From the NCBI GenBank assembly GCA_951802195.1, contig OX637625.1:558001-622000 (forward strand): a DNA stretch of 64,000 bases, written 5' to 3'. The notes beneath the pieces were generated by a model that saw only the letters and a program-made list of their open reading frames with translations, was not told the origin of the DNA and did no database searches. This DNA comes from Tausonia pullulans (lineage: Eukaryota; Basidiomycota; Tremellomycetes; Cystofilobasidiales; Mrakiaceae). Shown piece by piece: positions 23,401 through 35,195 of the stretch; position 1 is the stretch's first letter, and each line of letters opens with the position of its first letter. Both the position numbers and the translations under genes were made by a program.

Positions 23401-24232
23401 TCTCTATCGCCCTATCTGTCTGTTGAATCTAGTTGATGGAGGGAGCTATGACCCGCTCGGGCCAACTCCAGCATTGGAGACGCGCCCAACTACTCAAGCC
23501 CAGCCTGGACGAGAGCCGTTCCCATATCTGCGTTGATGTGTAGCCCATTTTGACGCATTCGTCCAAAGGCGGAACGGAAAGCAAGCGCTCGCAAGGAGTA
23601 TCGATGGCGCCCGCCCACGACACGTCAAGCGAGCGAGGCGAGCAAGCGCCCCAACAGCGCCGCGACGGACCCGAACCTTTGCGACCAGCCTTGGCTTCTC
23701 AACCAGCCGATACGATGAGAACATGACGGGTCTGAAGCATCCGGGCAACCTCCGGCGACGCGTCATGGGCCGATCCCGGTGATCCGACCCGGCCGTCGGG
23801 TCGCGGGCGTTCAGACGAGCGAGGAGGCCATCGCGGCAGTATCACGACATGGACTCACAACCTGGTTGTCACTCGGATGCTCGACGAGCTGGACCGCCTC
23901 GCCGTCCGGGACTCCATCGACCTTCTTCCAATCTTTGCCCTCATTGTTAGATCGCCAAACGTTCTGTTCGAGGGGGTCGTGGTAGAGGACATCCTGAATG
24001 CCGGGTGGACGAGTGCGTAAGTCAGAGGACCCGCGAGAGGGCAAAGGAACCCCCTAGCAGGGGCGATAGGATGTGTGATACCTACCGAGGTGTCGTCGAA
24101 GTAAAATAGCTTGGCCGGGAGGTGAGCGAACTTGGTGATGGCGTGGCTCGGCGACTGGCTTTGTGCAGGAAGCGGAGACAGCGCGAGGAGCGTTGGTAGG
24201 ATAAGACATGCGAGCCTCGATAGAAGGATCAT
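17455..24232 (-). CDS. VPS10: Vacuolar protein sorting receptor Vps10 (sortilin family)
   Basis: Type I membrane receptor that carries soluble hydrolases such as carboxypeptidase Y from the late Golgi to the endosome. Start at 24232 gives a signal peptide ([20 protein letters not shown]). Many short exons then encode two successive Vps10 domains: the first runs from about 24150 to 20950 and ends in a cysteine-rich 10CC-type block ([27 protein letters not shown]); the second runs from about 20600 to 17900 with a matching block ([28 protein letters not shown]). Asp-box motifs of the beta-propellers are visible, for example [12 protein letters not shown] and [11 protein letters not shown] in the first and [14 protein letters not shown] in the second. 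A membrane span ([19 protein letters not shown], near 17880) precedes a cytosolic tail ending [13 protein letters not shown] with TGA at 17455-17457. The two-domain form is the usual fungal one. One intron near 23341-23858 is about 0.5 kb against 50-100 for the rest. No break noticed. Confidence 0.92.
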
Positions 24233-24791
24233 AGCCAAAGCGTGAGGCGCCCGCTGAGGGCGGGGGGGGGAGGATTGGATGTGGTGGAGGTAGTGGTTGA
24301 AGGTGATCGGTCAAGCCGTGGAGCGAGGTGCAGACGCGCCCGGAGTCGGCCAGCCGAGAGCAAGAGGGACTCGACACTGTGCCCGCGCCGCGGAGGGCGC
24401 CATGGGCAAGGGCGAGGGAAGTCGGGACGAGCCGCCCATGTGACGTGTCTCGCTCGCTCGCTCGGCTGTGGCAAATGTCACAGCAAGTGAGCAAGCTCCA
24501 AACGAGGGCGAATCTCCCCCCCCCCCCACACCAAGCTGTCTCTTTCTAGCGCCGGCCTCCGACTCATCGGTCGGGCGCGCCGCGAGGTGCTTTCTACGGA
24601 CACCGGGCAAGCAGGAGCAACAGCTACATTCGTGGTCGCAAGGTAGACAGACACCATGGAGGCCGCAAGGCGGCATCACCGGCCTGCCAGGTCAAGATAG
24701 AGAGCTCAAGCTTCATTTGCGTGGGCAGCAAAGTATCTGCTTCGAAAAGCCATGAATCGCGCAAGAAGCGGAAAGAAGAAATAAAGCACAT
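24233..24791. other. Intergenic region between VPS10 and RPS24
   Basis: Carries the VPS10 promoter and leader and the RPS24 3' UTR. A short C run lies near 24515-24525. No gene seen. Confidence 0.5.
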
Positions 24792-26127
24792 CTACTTCTT
24801 CTTCGCGGGCTCTCCGGCCTTGACCTTCTTGACACCGCGGACCTTCTTGGAGCGGTTCTTGCGCTCCTTGCGAAGCTTGCGGGAGGCCTTCTCGACCTTG
24901 GGGGCAAGGCCGGAGCGGACGAGGCGGTGGCGGGGCTCGAACTTCTTCTGCTCCTCCTCAGAGTCGTAGCTGTACAGAGTGGGGTGGGGTCAGGACCGAT
25001 CGGAGGAAGGCGTGAGCTAGCCAACTCACATGAGAGCGAATCCGGTGGAGCGTCCTCCTCCGAACTGGGTCTTGAAGCCGAAGCACGAGACGCGAGCGGG
25101 CTCGGACTTGTACCTGTATTCCGCCAAAACAAACACACGCACACACAGAGGTGGTGGTGATACCCAACCAGCCCGATTAGCTCAAACCGAACTGAGTTCG
25201 GGAGTATCGAGGGCTCTTTGTAGACTAAGGGAAGACTAGACGAACATCGCGGCGAGCTTCTCTCCGAGCTCCTTGCGGGAGACGGTGGCGCGTCCGGGGT
25301 GGATGACGTCAAGGACGAACTAAGAGGTAGTGAGAGGTAGTGAGAGAATGTCAGAAGACATGCAGTGGAGGGAGGACAGGGCGTGAAGGCTCACCTGCTT
25401 GCGAGCAAGAAGCCTGTTCGTGATGAACTTGCGCGTGCGGAGCGTGATGGGGGCCGAGGGGTCAGACTGTAAGAAAGGACATACGCTTGTCAACAAGAGT
25501 CTAGGAAGGTGCGTGGGCAGTGACGGCGATGCAGGCGAAGGGGAGGTTGAGTCGACCACCGGCAGTTGAGGCAGAGGCGAGAGAGGCACGCGGCGGAGGC
25601 GCTTCCACCGCGCGAAGGCAGGCAAAATTCCAGCGCGCGGCGACAAGTCCCTGATCGGTAGGGGATCCACGGTTGCCTCGCGCCCGAAAAAGGCAGAGGA
25701 AGGCTCCTGCTGGACCTTGCTGGACCGACAAGGCGTGAGACCAGTGTCGGCCAAGCAGGATCGAGCAAGGTGAAGAGGCGAAGGAGAAAGAAACGGGCAC
25801 ACGAGGCGAGTCTCGCGTGCGTCTGCCTCTGCTCCCCTCCCTTCACCTCCTGCCTGCTCGTCTTGCCCTTCTACCTCGCGTCTTGCGGGACCGAGGGAGA
25901 CGCTGGCTGGTTCTTCACCGCTGAGGGGCGACAACCCCGACAACCCAGGGGGCGTGAGAAGCTTGTCCTAGCCTCAGCGGTCGCCCTACTGCTGGCCTGC
26001 CCCGCGCAAGCGCTCCTCCTGCTGTGGCAGCCAGCGCCATAGGCCTTCTCCAGTCTCGCCTTCGCCGAATTCTCCGCTGGCTGGGCGACATATTGTCCTT
26101 GAGAGCAGACGAGGTGCTCTACTGACC
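24792..26127 (-). CDS. RPS24: Cytosolic ribosomal protein eS24
   Basis: Protein of the 40S subunit. Five exons on the minus strand give 135 residues: 26127-26125 (start codon only), 25466-25395, 25319-25242, 25106-25030 and 24969-24792. The product reads M, then [77 protein letters not shown] and a basic Lys-rich tail ending in AKKK. These are the eS24 hallmarks and the length is typical. The first coding exon is just ATG followed by gtcagt, and the first intron is 658 bases, long for this window but common for ribosomal protein genes. Intron 3 has a weak donor (gtctag) and needs the TACAAG acceptor at 25107 to stay in frame; a nearer-looking ATACAG seven bases upstream would shift the frame. 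Confidence 0.93.
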
Positions 26128-29100
26128 ATCTTGGACAGCGACAAGTAGAGGCTCTGGTGAGATAGAAGGAAGGGGCAAGTGATCGGGGAGAGGCAAGGAG
26201 GTGGGCGACCAGACGACAAGGACGAGGGAGGAAGGAAGCGAGGAGGAGAGCAAAGGATGTCAGCCGTGAACTCATTGGGAAGGGGAAAGCACAGGGAAGC
26301 AAGCAAGCGTAGAACAAAGGCCAAGAGACGCACCTTGGAGGCGGAACGTGAGGCTTGGTGACGGACGGGGGTCTACGGTAGGCGAAAAGAGGACGAGGAG
26401 GAAGGTCTTCTGCCAGCCCCCGCGCGGCGCCCTGTTGCGCCCTGCCTCTAGCCTCTCGCCTCCTCTCCGCCAACAGCGCTTGGTCCGTTGAAGAGCGAGC
26501 CACGCATGCTGAGGCTCGCTTGATACCCATCAAACAAGGTCGATTCGATTTCGAGAGGTTCGACGTCCCTGACTGGTCACTCGCTTTTTGCTTCTTACGA
26601 GATGACGAGATGCATGGCAACGTCGCCATCGCGCGCGCGCGCGCCAGATCCTCGCTCATCATCTTTTGTGGTCATCGCTTGCGGTGGGGACGACGTGCGC
26701 AAGAGGCTCTCAGATATCTAGACCTATCACGAGGATATGACGACAACTGGAAAAGAAGCATCAGTCAGCACCTTTTTCCTCGACCGGTGCTCACCGCTTC
26801 CTGTTCCTGACGACCACATCACAGGCAAGATCGAGAAGGCCTCTCGTCCAAGCTCCACAAGGAGTACAACGACCGCTGAAAGAGATTCCGCAATAACAAG
26901 GAAAAGTCAAGGTCGGAAAGCCCATGAAGAAAAAGTTCTAGCCTCCCGTCTCTAGCCCAATCCATACAGTTGTAGCTCTAGCTCTAGGAAGGAGAGACAA
27001 AGCTGGCACGCGTGCGTTGCCCGCCTCACCCCATCCGCTTGTTTTGCTCTAAATTTCCGTAGTCTCGTGTGTGGACTGGGAAGAGGAAAGAAATAGAGAA
27101 ATATGAGCCATGCTCGAGAAACACCAAGCTGAGCAAGCAGGCAAGTTAACCTCTCTCCTTCCCCTTCTCAGATCAGCCTCAAGCTCAGCAACCAGATCGG
27201 CAGAAACATGTCAAATACTGAAGATGAGGAGAAGAGAGAGAAAGAATTCGAGATGGTGTCCGGATGAGAAGACGAATGCAGGGGCACTGATTCGGCTCGT
27301 ACCCATCGTCGATGGAAACCTCGAGCGAGCTCCAGGGACTCCAGCGGGAGACTGACCTGTGAGAGTTGGATGATTAGCGAAGGACAAGATTGGAAAGACG
27401 AGCAACTAACCGTCTCAGCAGTTTGCCAACGTTGAAGCCGGCCTTGATCAGATTGTTGGAGATTTTCTCGACCAGGCAGTCCAAGAGAGCAAGAACGGGA
27501 ATACTGACCTCTTTTGAGCCTTACCTACTGACTTTCTTGCATCAGACGAACTCCGCCTCCTTGGGAATAACGATCTAGTGCTCGATCTCAAAGAGCCGAC
27601 TCGGCGAAGACGTTCTTCCATTGTGCTCAACGACCGTCTTTCAAGGTCCTTATATCGTCCAGGTGATTTGAGAATAGGGGTGAGGTGTCCTCTAAGCTGC
27701 CGCTATCAAACGAGGCTGAGGACCACGGCCGCCCGCCAGAAGACCTCGGTTTCGCTGACGAGATCGGCACCAAGGTGGGGATTTCTTAGGGTAATGACAT
27801 GCGGAGTAGCTATATCTGCATCAGTAGAGAACTTATAATACCTTCGGCTTGTGTATCAGGAATTCTGCGAGTAGATTGGAGAAGTTCAGCCCAACTCTCG
27901 CACATCGGGAGCATACAAAATCAGGGAAGGATTGGTTTTTTAACCGTCGGAACTCAAGTTCGTGAGCCGCTCGAGAGAACCCCTCAGTCGTCTAGAGCTG
28001 TATGAGACCAATCAATTAACCGAGCGGTTCCTTTCTTCTCTTCAATGGCCCGGATGTGCTTGGTCGTGAAGACCGTGCCGCGTACACACCTAATGTTGAC
28101 GTGGTAGAGCGATGCGACCTTTGAATTGCGGGAGACGGGGGAACTACGGACTTTGAGGTCATCGAGGTCTCGGAAGAAGGAAGTCTCGGTCACGACAGAC
28201 TTTTCCTAAAGATTAAAGATTGTGAGGGTCGTCGAGTCCAAGAGAACACCGGTCCCTTTCCAGTTCGGCGCTCTTCGACGTTGTCGCTGAAACCAACAAT
28301 GAGATGCCGGAGACTCGATTGCTCCTGGCTGATACTGATGAGTTCGAAGGGGGCTGTTCTTCGGCGCGCGGAGAACAGGTTATAGTCGTGGTGTCGAGAT
28401 TAATAATTAAAGAGTCATAATCTTCCGTTGAGTTCACAAATAGTAGGAACAGATAAGTTATAGCAGCGCCATAGAGACTGTCGGTAATGGGGATAAAGGG
28501 AAGACCGAGCTTGGCGAGCGGATCAAGGTAGGCTCGGCCCGAGTTATTGATTTTGCCAGGCTTGAAGATTGACCTTTCCCCACCGAGATCGATGAAGCTG
28601 CATGGAGATGGAAGGATGAGTCGCACTCACTATAAACTGCCCGTACGCGACAGAATGCTGTCTCCCCGTCACTCACTGGGATATTTATATTTGCAGGCAC
28701 GAGGCCCCCTTGAGCGGGGAGCAGTCAGATATGCCTTGATGTTCAAATGAGCCGAGGCGACGAACGCGATGCGTACGTCGCGGAAAGTCAAGCACTTGCA
28801 CGAGACAATGGACAAGTCAGCGTCATGGGGCAGGCAGGGTACGAACATCTGTGAGAAGATACTCGTCGTCAGTCGCAAGAGATTGATTAACTTGGTCTGT
28901 TGGAACGATGGAGCTGCGATGGAGCTGCGATGGAAGGACAGATGAGAATCGTCGACGGAACAGGACAGGGTGTATTGTGAACAGATACCTCAATTTCCGT
29001 TGACGGTTTCAACTTCAGGTGAATGGTTGCTCGACGCGAGACTTGGGAGATAGACGGACCGACGACAGAGGCGAAAGATGGAAGTGCCCATGGCGATGGT

Positions 29101-30329
29101 CGGAGGGCAACCGTCGGCGCTGGTCGCCCTCTCTCGTTCCCCTGCAAGCGCCGGCCGCAGTTTCTTCACTGTCCCTCTGCAACGATTGTTTTTTTCTTCT
29201 TTGCATACATCTATATCATAGTGTAGCATGTACCTGTCCTCTACTGAAAATGATCCTTTCCTCCTCACCCAACTCACCCAACTCCCGCGAATCGCATTTG
29301 AATCCCCAAGCTCTCTCCGCGACCAACGCGTACATCTCCGCGCCTCACAGACTCATGCGACCTCAATCGGGCGGGGCCAGTCCCACAGGTCGACGAGGCT
29401 GTAGAAAAAGCCGTTCAGGAGGCCAGTAGAGACCTGGTTGAATTACCAATTCACCCGTTCGAGGGATTGTACAGCGAATGGAAGAGGTTAGATGAACTAC
29501 GATCAGAATGCGCCACTCTGAATCGGTAGACTCTCGCGGAATGACGGGGAGAAGGGAACCAACGAGTACGGCGGATAGTCGTACATGACATGCCCAGGAG
29601 ATGAAGGCCCATGTTTATCAGGGTCACCAAGCGCAGTTGATCCAAGGACTTGATGACGAGGTTAGGGAGAAATGCGATCGTGAGCCTTGCGGATGACCCC
29701 GAGGATGGAAATTCGTCCTCGTCCGAGGAGGCCGAGTAGACACGCGGGTGCAAGGCCACAGCTTGATGAGTATCGGCAGTATAGATGTGGGGGACATATG
29801 AGGATGTTTGGGACTAGAGATGCGTGAGATGCGGGAAGAGGTTTGAAAAGAGTGGGGGAACGGCGAGGTTCGACTCGCGACCGGTCAAGGCCGACAACGG
29901 ATCGTTCAGCTTGAATTGCTCGAGGAAGGTGAGTGACCGCAGACGACGAAGGGTGGAGATCTCCAGAGTACGATACATATGATACTGGAAGAACAGCTAG
30001 TAGGCGTGAGGGTGGCAGATGAGGCGGACGTGACAGCAAACGAGCGGGACGGTGAGCACTGAGACGGTCCAGACCGTGAAGCAGATGCCCGCGGGTGAGG
30101 CTTGGAAGAAGTGCAACGATGACGCGAATGATGTTGATAGAACATTGAACACTGACCTGAGATGAGCTGCGGGATGCTGGTGAGTGGTGGAGGTCGAGAG
30201 GAAGGCTGCAGATCCTCTCGGCATCATCCGAAGTGTGCAGTTGGTCCATGCACAGACAGTCCTCTCTCATGTTGGGTCCCCTGTCCCTCCTTCAACGACG
30301 ACTTCCGCGAAGATCCCCTCTTTCGGCCC
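26128..30329. other. 4.2-kb lower-GC region, no gene recognised; protein-like frames on the minus strand
   Basis: Composition drops relative to the flanks and no family could be named. Several minus-strand frames look coding-like in codon use: about 29988-29820 (LRRLRSLTFLEQFKLNDPLS), 29759-29600 (VYSASSDEDEFPSSGSSARL and onward), 28860-28690 (LTFRDVRIAFVASAHLNIKA), 28600-28440 (LGGERSIFKPGKINNSGRAY), 28190-28000 (SLYHVNIRCVRGTVFTTKHI) and 27505-27410 (ALLDCLVEKISNNLIKAGFN). They are interrupted by stops and frame changes that I could not bridge with convincing introns. This could be one multi-exon gene I fail to model, a decayed gene, or chance. A candidate first exon with ATG at 30270 would lie only 60 bases from the MSH4 start. 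Near 26830-26943 lysine-rich frames on the plus strand also lack a model. Confidence 0.35.
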
Positions 30330-33300
30330 ATGTACTTGCCTCAGACTCCCAACGGCACATCGTCCAGACCCACCTCGCGACCTCTGACCCACTCGCAGAC
30401 GGCTCAGTCGACCCACTCCAGGTCGGGAGGAGCCGACGATCACGAAGGACAATGGGTCGTCGCCATCATCGAGGGAAAAGGTGGAGAATCTGAGGCTGGA
30501 GCACCATCAAAATGACGACTGATGCAGCGTCTTTGGTCGGAGATCGGCCTCAGGCATGAATAAGGAGATCGGCCTCGTCTGTGAGCCCAGGATGAGATGA
30601 ACTCACAATAAGATTTCGAGGCAGGGCTTTGACAACAACGCCGAATACAGCCTACAATCAGATCACCGGCATCGTTGCTCTTACCCAGGTAGAGCAGCAT
30701 CGAGATTTGTAGACGTCGTGTGGACAGGGTTTCTGATCAGCGAATCCCGGCGAACAGCTTAGTGACTCCCCATCCTTCGCCAAGACCTTTCACCAGCTGT
30801 CTCTACACCCTCCGAGCATCATACTCGTCACAGATACCGCTCTGCCGACCCCGGATACGCTCGGCGTGCACCGTCGCGGCGGCCCGGTCAGGGGTCCGAC
30901 GCTACTGGCCCAGAGTCTCGTCGACGGCTTTCCAGATGTCGACGTCGTGCCTGTCCCCAGAAAGTACTGGAGCGACGAAGCCGGTGGGTTTTTGTTTTTG
31001 TTTTTTCTTTATTGACTGGCTGCGACCTGTAGTGATGCTCATTGTCTGACTGTATGCGGGTGATCCAACAGGGCGCGACTTTCTCGAACAGCTCTTGTTC
31101 CAAGTATGTATGGAGCACAAAAGTCACTGACAAGGGTGCTGAATCCTTCTCCTGCTCTTCTAGGACGAGGATCGCTCCGCCGTCGTCACTGCTTCGGAGT
31201 CTAAGTTAATGCTGCAGTCCCTTTGGCCGAGAGAGTAAGCGCACTGAACTGTTCTTTCTCTAGATACTTGGCTCTATGCGCAACTTCTGCGCTCTTCAAG
31301 TACCTAGAGATGAACATGAGTCTCTCTTTCGCTCCGAAGAGCCTCAGTATCAAATGGGACGCGCTCGATGGTGAGTTGCGATGCCTTCTCCCGCATACAG
31401 TCAGCTCTAGCTGAACGTCGCCGGTCCTCCCTCCAGGAACCATGTAGTGAGGGCACAACTCTTGGTCTAATTACAGGTACTGATTTATCTCTTTCATCAA
31501 AGCATCGATCCTGAGACTGCCGTCGATCTCGAGCTCATCCGCAACCGGCAAAATCCTCAATCGGCCACGAGTCTCTTCGGTGAGTCAATCCAGCTTCCGT
31601 ATGAGCTCAGTTGAGCTCATTCTTCTGTCTCTAGGGGTTCTCAACCAAACCTTTACTCCAATGGCCGCCCGAATGCTCCGTGCCAACCTGCTCCAGCCGA
31701 TTATCGTCCAGACGATCCTCAACAAGCGTCTAGACGTCGTCGAAGGTGCGGCGAGTGCCGCTCATCCCCAGCTCTTGGCAATTTCTGACCCTTGGCGATT
31801 TCTGATTATACCTCCATTAGAGCTACTCTCGAGCGAGGACCTCTTCCTTCGCATCAAGACAGCCTTGCAGCCGCTGCATAAGGAATGTATTGCTCTCCTC
31901 AACTCAGAGGGCTGCTTCATGCTGACTTGTCCTTCAACCCAAGATTGACATCGACAAGCTCATCAATCAAGTGAGTGGACAGGAAAATCAGCTGAGAGAA
32001 GAAGTCCCTGCGCTTATCTCGACTGTATTGCCAGCTGGCACAGCAGGACCCCAAGACGGACGTCAGTTCTCCCTCTTGTTGATACTTAGATTTTCAAATC
32101 CATTCACTCCGGCACTCTTCAGCCCAGGCGAGCGGAACGAGGCGTCTCTCAAATTTTACAGCTCCGCACTGTCGTCCGCTCCATCGCTGCCGTTCGAGAC
32201 GCCCTCGAAGGCGTCCAATGCGACCTCCTCCTCAGGATCCAGCGAGTGCGTCGTCTTCTTCTCGTCTGGAACACTTTTCGGATGACCGTTCGTCTGCCAG
32301 ATCTTGAAGGACGACCGGCTTGGGCGGATGGACGCCGTCATCCAGGAAACACTTGAGGAGGACACAGGCGTCGGTGGGAAGGCCAAGAAGGGAGGGCTTG
32401 CGATGAGGTAAGCGGTAACTCAACCTCTCACATGTATGTATCGTCTGAGCGCCAAGAGTTCTGCAGAAACGCCAAGATCTACGCAGTCATAGCCAACCGA
32501 AGCCCGCTGCTCGATGTGGCGAGGGAAACGTGGGTGCCTCCTCTTGTCAACTCTTCGCTGAAATCCTAGCACTGACGTCCTGCTGCCGCAGCTACAAGGA
32601 GGTGCGCTTGTGCTCTAGAGTGTCCGTCGATGTTATCTTGCTCACCACTCTTTTCTATACTCTCGTTTAGAATATCTCCGTCCGTTCTCATTCGCTATGT
32701 ATGCTCGGAGCATTTTTGCTGATTTTTTGAGCCTGCTCTTGCGCAATAGGACATCCTCGTATTGGTCAAGAGCTACCAAGGTCTGTCATCTTTCTGCTCT
32801 CAAGCCTCCAGAGGTCTCTTGTAAAGACATTGTTATTTGCGACTACAGACGAGTTCCAGCTCCCCTCGCTCAACGTCACCTTCCAGGATGCCGGGCTAAA
32901 CGTTTCCCTTAGCACCGATGACATTGGTCCTGACGGCCTGCCGAGTATCTTTGTTAATGTCGAGAAGAAGGGGAACAAGTAGGTCATCTTTAATATCCTG
33001 GGGTCCAAGAACAGATATCTCTGACGACGAGAACCCTGATGTACAGGCTCATGTGTCAAACACTCGAGCTCAAGAAGCGGCAGCAGCGGTGGATGCAGCT
33101 TGAACTACTACCACAGGATCAGACATCTAATCCCAAATTATTTTTTTCTTCAGATATATCGACACACTGACTGAGATCTTCCTCATGAGTGATCAGTGGG
33201 CAGATCTCTACGAGTAAGATGACGGGTGATTGATTCTGAAGCGCTTCGATCATTTCCAGGATTATCCAGGACCTCCTTGCCGAGATTGTCGTGGACATCG

Positions 33301-35195
33301 GTTAGCAGCAAGGTTGTCAGATGACTCGAGCTGACTGGGACTGATGCAAGGGCACTATTGGCGTGGCAGGTGTGCTTTACAAGACTTCTGAGGCTGTAAG
33401 GAGTGAAAGACTATGGCTGATCTCTTCAGTATTGCTGATGCGGTCTTCTTCAGATCGCGATGCTCGATCTCTTCTGGTCCTTCGCCCAGGTCGCGTCTTC
33501 GAACCATTACGTCCGGTAAGTGGTCCAGAATTCTTGGTTTTGACGCATGCATGTTCACCTTGTGCTAGCCCCGAGTACGTCGGTACCCTGGCGGTCAAAG
33601 GAGGCAGACACCCGTCAGTCGTCTGGTGACGCTCTTCCTCCTTATCTCTTTGATTGACCCTGTTTCAATTCCTTCTCTTAGCATCCTCGACAGATCGCGT
33701 GGTCCGCACGGGAGCATGATCCCGAACGACTACTATGCGAGCGAGACGAGTGCCTTCCAGATTATTCAGGGGCCCAACATGTCAGGCAAAACGACCTACA
33801 TCACCTCGATTGGGCTCATGGTAATTTTCACGACGCCAAATTTTAGCATGAACTCTGACCCACTGCTTTGACCCACTATTAGACCGTCCAAGCCCTGATC
33901 GGCTCTTACGTTCCCGCGGAGTATGCCAGCTTTAAGCTCAACGACTGCCTCCTCTCTCGGCTCTCTAATAACGACGACGTCAGTCCTTAGTACCCTCCAT
34001 GAGCTTCTCGCACTTCTAATAACAACTACACCGGTCAATTGCTCTCACAGATGGCTGGGTGAGTAGCACAGCGTCGTCTAAGCGTACGACAGCAGTCACT
34101 AATACGGACGCCTTTGCACCAGCTCCCTGTCAACTTTTGCTCTCGAGATGCGCACATCATCCAGTATCCTCTCTCTCGTCACCAAGGATTCGCTCATTTT
34201 GATAGACGAGCTTGGCCGGGGGTGAGCACAGTGGCCTTACTAGAGCACAGGGACGAGTCTGATCCATTCTACCTACATCTTTGAGCACCTCGCCCAATGA
34301 AGGGACCGCCATCGCTCACGCCATCTCTGAGGCACTTATTGAGACGAAGGTGTGTCGATTCTGTTAGGCAGGCGGGTGTACGGATATCTGACTGCCGTGT
34401 ACGTGACTGCAGGCGACGGTCTTCTTCGCCACCCACTTTCGCGATCTTTGTGAGCAAGGCTCTCGTTTTCTGGCTACCAAGCGACACTGACACGGGTCGA
34501 TGGTAGCCTTGACCCTCGCGGGCTTTCCAAGCGTACAGAAGTCAGTTTATGGAATAGCCTTCCCTCTAAAGCTATTTGGATCCCTGATATTCTGCAATCG
34601 CAGTCTCCATCTCCAGATCGAGGTAGACGGCTCAGGCTCATTTTGTGACCCTGGTGGATTCAGCATCTGACGTACGCTCGCTGTTAGACTCACCACCACC
34701 AGCCGATGCAGTTCAATTACAAGTGAGAAGCGTATGACGTGCGCATCACTTCTGGTGTGGCTGATCTCAAGATGGCTCAGGGTCCTTGGCGGGACGTCAA
34801 CCGAAGATCACTATGGCCTCTCCCTTGCACAAACTGCTACCTTGCCTCCCGACATCCTCATCGTCGCCACCGGTAAGCGACTACGGGGGTCACACTAGAA
34901 GCTTTCGACGCTCTGCTCAGCTCCGCGCCCACCAGATATCTCTTCCAAACTCTGTGCGCTCGAGCGCGAGGGCCGCGAGGCATCCAAGACCAACACCATT
35001 GCGGCCCGGCGTAGGGCTCTGCTCACGTTGAGGGAGAAGATCAAGCACGTGAGTCTGATTCACCCGGAATGATCGCCCGTACTCCCTTCTGACCGACCCT
35101 CTTAGGCGACCAAGAGCACGCTGCCAGGGAAAGAGCTGCTCGTCTATCTCCGGTTCTTGCAGATGGAGGCCTTGAGGGAGCTAACTGGTGGATAA
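30330..35195 (+). CDS. MSH4: Meiosis-specific MutS homologue Msh4
   Basis: Partner of Msh5 in the clamp that stabilises crossover intermediates in meiosis; it does not take part in mismatch repair. The gene is split into about 25 short exons. Start at 30330 gives a Ser/Thr-rich N-terminus then WVVAIIEGKG. Later blocks are VDVVPVPRKYW, TMYIDPETAVDLELIRNR (made by splicing 31439-31444 onto the exon starting about 31504), FGVLNQTFTPMAARMLRANL, AERGVSQILQLRTVV, and the ATPase: Walker A in IQGPNMSGKTTYITS (about 33770-33810), GSYVPAEYASFKLNDCLLSR, Walker B in LILIDELGRGTSPNEGTAIA, and ATVFFATHFRDL. After EDHYGLSLAQTATLPPDILI the protein ends EALRELTGG with TAA at 35193-35195. GPNMSGKTTY and the SYVPAEYASF block fit Msh4 better than Msh2 or Msh5. 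Every key ATPase motif is present. The exon model between 30480 and 30740 is uncertain. Confidence 0.88.

Noticed and set aside
26820-26943. Lysine-rich plus-strand frames ending KPMKKKF
   Set aside because: The promising residues lie in different frames with stops between them, and I found no splice model or family.
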